DNA of 64,000 nucleotides. Origin: Toxotes chatareus. Its lineage: Eukaryota; Chordata; Actinopteri; Toxotidae. The first letter of the stretch is position 1; each line of letters begins with the position of its first letter. Under the pieces are notes generated by a model. It searched no databases and had not been told where the DNA came from. It saw only the letters and a program-made list of their open reading frames with translations. Positions 62,801 through 64,000 of the stretch are shown piece by piece. A program made the translations under genes and the position numbers. Where the stretch lies: the NCBI GenBank assembly GCA_016801885.1, contig CM028884.1:22244864-22308863 (forward strand), given 5' to 3'.

Positions 62801-63082
62801 ATGACCTTTACTTATAACGGAGTATTTGGAATATTGGTACTTTTACGTGACTGAAGGAGCTCAGTACTGAATTCGTGTTAGCTTTAGCTAGCGGTGAGCT
62901 AGCTGAACCTCTTCTGTTCAAACGCGCGTGAACGACGCTGCAACAACATTTAACCGCTTTTTCAACAACACAATCACGCAGACAGAAAACACTTGCCTCA
63001 GAAAGTTCTCTGGTTGTGCTGTGTTGTCATTTATTTTCTTCACACACTCCTCTAGCACACTCCACATATCTCCACTAGCCAT
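56849..63082 (-). CDS. mphosph10: U3 snoRNP protein MPP10 (M-phase phosphoprotein 10); 11 coding exons
   Basis: Exons on the - strand: 62,997-63,082; 61,077-61,755; 60,803-60,984; 60,544-60,709; 59,262-59,403; 59,050-59,117; 58,818-58,955; 58,630-58,737; 58,133-58,240; 57,812-58,042; 56,849-56,998. Phases close; 685 residues, close to human (681). With IMP3 and IMP4 it forms a nucleolar subcomplex of the small-subunit processome needed for early 18S rRNA processing. Visible are FTSLTKTLYDLHK and VENFDEEQIWQELELQN near the N-terminus, long Asp/Glu-rich acidic blocks (about 125-330), DSDLDFD and VDDKFFKLSEME, RNLKYKDFFDAV, FEKRQEK, KPWQLSGEVTAQTRPENSML, the conserved core through LFLKLDALSNFHF and NLPSITMEEVAPVS, and a Lys-rich C-terminus ending SKLKL. 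The first intron starts with GC instead of GT (GAG|GCAAGT). It is divergent from mcee, 93 bases between start codons. Confidence 0.97.
57264..57640 (+). repeat. Dispersed teleost repeat ('GGGGTGGAAGAAGTACTCA') in mphosph10 intron 10
   Basis: The copy opens AGGGGTGGAAGAAGTACTCA and continues with TAGTAATACCACAGTGTGAA and AAATTACAAGTGCAAAGTG, then becomes AT-rich. This head sequence is a familiar, abundant percomorph repeat. The copy is old and its right end is unclear. Confidence 0.65.
62484..62870 (+). repeat. Dispersed teleost repeat ('GTAAGTACATTTACTC') in mphosph10 intron 1
   Basis: It contains AAGTAGTGGAATGCAAGTAA, GTACATTTACTCATTAACTG, ACAATTTTGAGGTCCTTTGT, ACTTTATGCTTCTTTGTACT and repeated GTACATTT or GTACTTT motifs. 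These are hallmarks of an abundant percomorph repeat. The copy ends about 130 bases before mphosph10 exon 1. Confidence 0.7.
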
Positions 63083-63175
63083 CGTTTCCCCCACATGTGT
63101 GATCCGTGTCCGTGTCGCAGGTAAACAGGCTCACCGAGAAACTCTTCCGCTGCTGTTTGGTTCCGAGATACAAAT
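63083..63175. promoter_or_regulatory. Bidirectional promoter of mphosph10 (-) and mcee (+)
   Basis: The start codons are at 63,082 (-) and 63,176 (+), so the 93 bases between them must hold both leaders or the transcripts must overlap. CTCTTCCGCTG at 63,142-63,152 contains an inverted ETS core, and there are several CpGs but no TATA box. MPHOSPH10 and MCEE are also neighbours in human (2p13), which supports an old shared promoter. Confidence 0.65.
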
Positions 63176-64000
63176 ATGGCGTCCGCCGTGCTGAAGGTTG
63201 CAGGTTGGTTTGTGTAAATAATGATCTAACCACCAAGCGCATGACTTTCTGTACTATATTCGTCCTCCGATTTATTGTAAAATCCCAAACAAGACTGCAG
63301 TGTTGTTGAACATAAGCTGTATTACACTGCTGTCTCACGTTCACGTTACATCACGAGTTCTCACAGCGTTTGGGTACATGGCACTTTTCGTGTTTTGTGT
63401 AAAAAAAAAAAAAAAGTAACTGGATTTCTTTTATAAGATAACTAAACTGCTTGTTCAGTTTGACTCTGTCTTGATCATAGTCGTGTTTATTTATTCACCA
63501 GTGTACAAATTATTTCTTGAACTCAGATCAGAATTAATAAAACTAAAAATATTCACTGAAATAGAAATGTTAACCGATGTCAGTGCTGTACTTTTCCAAA
63601 AACTTTCTAGTAAGTGTGTGAAGACAGTGAGGACAAAGAGGATTTTTCCAACCAGTGGGGGAAAAATAATTAAAAATTCTAGTTTTAGGACTAATGTTCC
63701 CACGCAACAGCTCTAGCTGATCTTACTTTATTTTACTCTGTTACTCAGTTGCAGGTCTTTCCAGATGTTCTCGTCTCACACTCCTGAGGGCACATTCAAC
63801 GACTGCGACCCTTCATCAGGGTGTCCCTGGATCACTGTGGAAGCTGGGAAGGTTGAACCACATTGCCATTGCTGTTCCTGACATGGAGAAGGCCACAGCT
63901 CTGTATAGGGATGTGCTGGGGGCCACAGTGAGTGAAAAGGTGCCCCTGCCCGAGCATGGCGTCTACACAGTGTTTGTGGAGCTTGGCAACACCAAGCTGG
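63176..64000 (+). CDS. mcee: Methylmalonyl-CoA epimerase, N-terminal part (cut by window end)
   Basis: Exon 1 is 63,176-63,203 (MASAVLKVA + 1 base, donor GCAG|GTTGGT). Exon 2 starts at 63,749 and runs past the window end. The enzyme converts (2S)- to (2R)-methylmalonyl-CoA between propionyl-CoA carboxylase and the B12-dependent mutase, in the mitochondrial matrix. The N-terminus is Arg/Ser/Thr-rich (RCSRLTLLRAHSTTAT), as expected of a targeting peptide. The vicinal-oxygen-chelate domain begins at LGRLNHIAIAVPDMEKA, with the first metal-binding His in NHIA, and continues through VPLPEHGVYTVFVELGNTKL. Two in-frame acceptors six bases apart (CAG at 63,746-63,748 and at 63,752-63,754) may both be used. 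The second VOC repeat lies beyond the window. Confidence 0.95.

Overview
The window looks like nuclear DNA of a teleost fish, probably a spiny-rayed (percomorph) species. It holds multi-exon vertebrate genes with GT-AG introns, long AT-rich gene-poor stretches, many short dinucleotide repeats, and several dispersed repeats whose consensus I recognise as common in percomorph genomes. There are no prokaryotic genes, CRISPR arrays, rRNA genes or convincing tRNA genes.

Layout: positions 1-12.8 kb are gene-poor, with old repeats and one possible non-coding 5' exon near 5.3-5.6 kb. A two-exon orphan class A GPCR lies at 12,886-14,449 (+). Positions 14.5-28.7 kb are again gene-poor, with MITE-like repeats and a 68-bp near-perfect palindrome. 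From 28.8 kb the window is gene-dense: dhodh (-, 9 coding exons), a polycystin-1-like gene that by position is the pkd1l3 counterpart (+, 23 exons reconstructed), ist1 (-, 9 coding exons), mphosph10 (-, 11 coding exons) and the start of mcee (+, cut by the window end). I rebuilt each gene exon by exon. Reading phases close at every junction within dhodh, ist1, mphosph10, the GPCR and pkd1l3 exons 1-23.

The genes work in unrelated processes: pyrimidine synthesis in mitochondria (dhodh), a receptor/channel-like membrane protein (polycystin), ESCRT-III membrane remodelling (ist1), U3 snoRNP ribosome assembly (mphosph10) and propionate catabolism (mcee). Their arrangement matches two human blocks: DHODH-PKD1L3-IST1 (16q22) and MPHOSPH10-MCEE (2p13). 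Two close head-to-head pairs, dhodh/pkd1l3 and mphosph10/mcee, probably share promoters.

The points most worth a second look are: (1) the polycystin gene has the lectin, GPS and PLAT modules and TM1-TM5, but no exons for the TM6-TM11 channel half before ist1, while two coding-like exons of a possible cytosolic tail remain 2.4 kb downstream; (2) (TG)n tracts lie just upstream of several 3' splice sites; (3) the orphan GPCR has altered canonical motifs and an unusually long first extracellular loop; (4) mphosph10 appears to use a GC-AG first intron. I found no clear case of a wholly new biological system.
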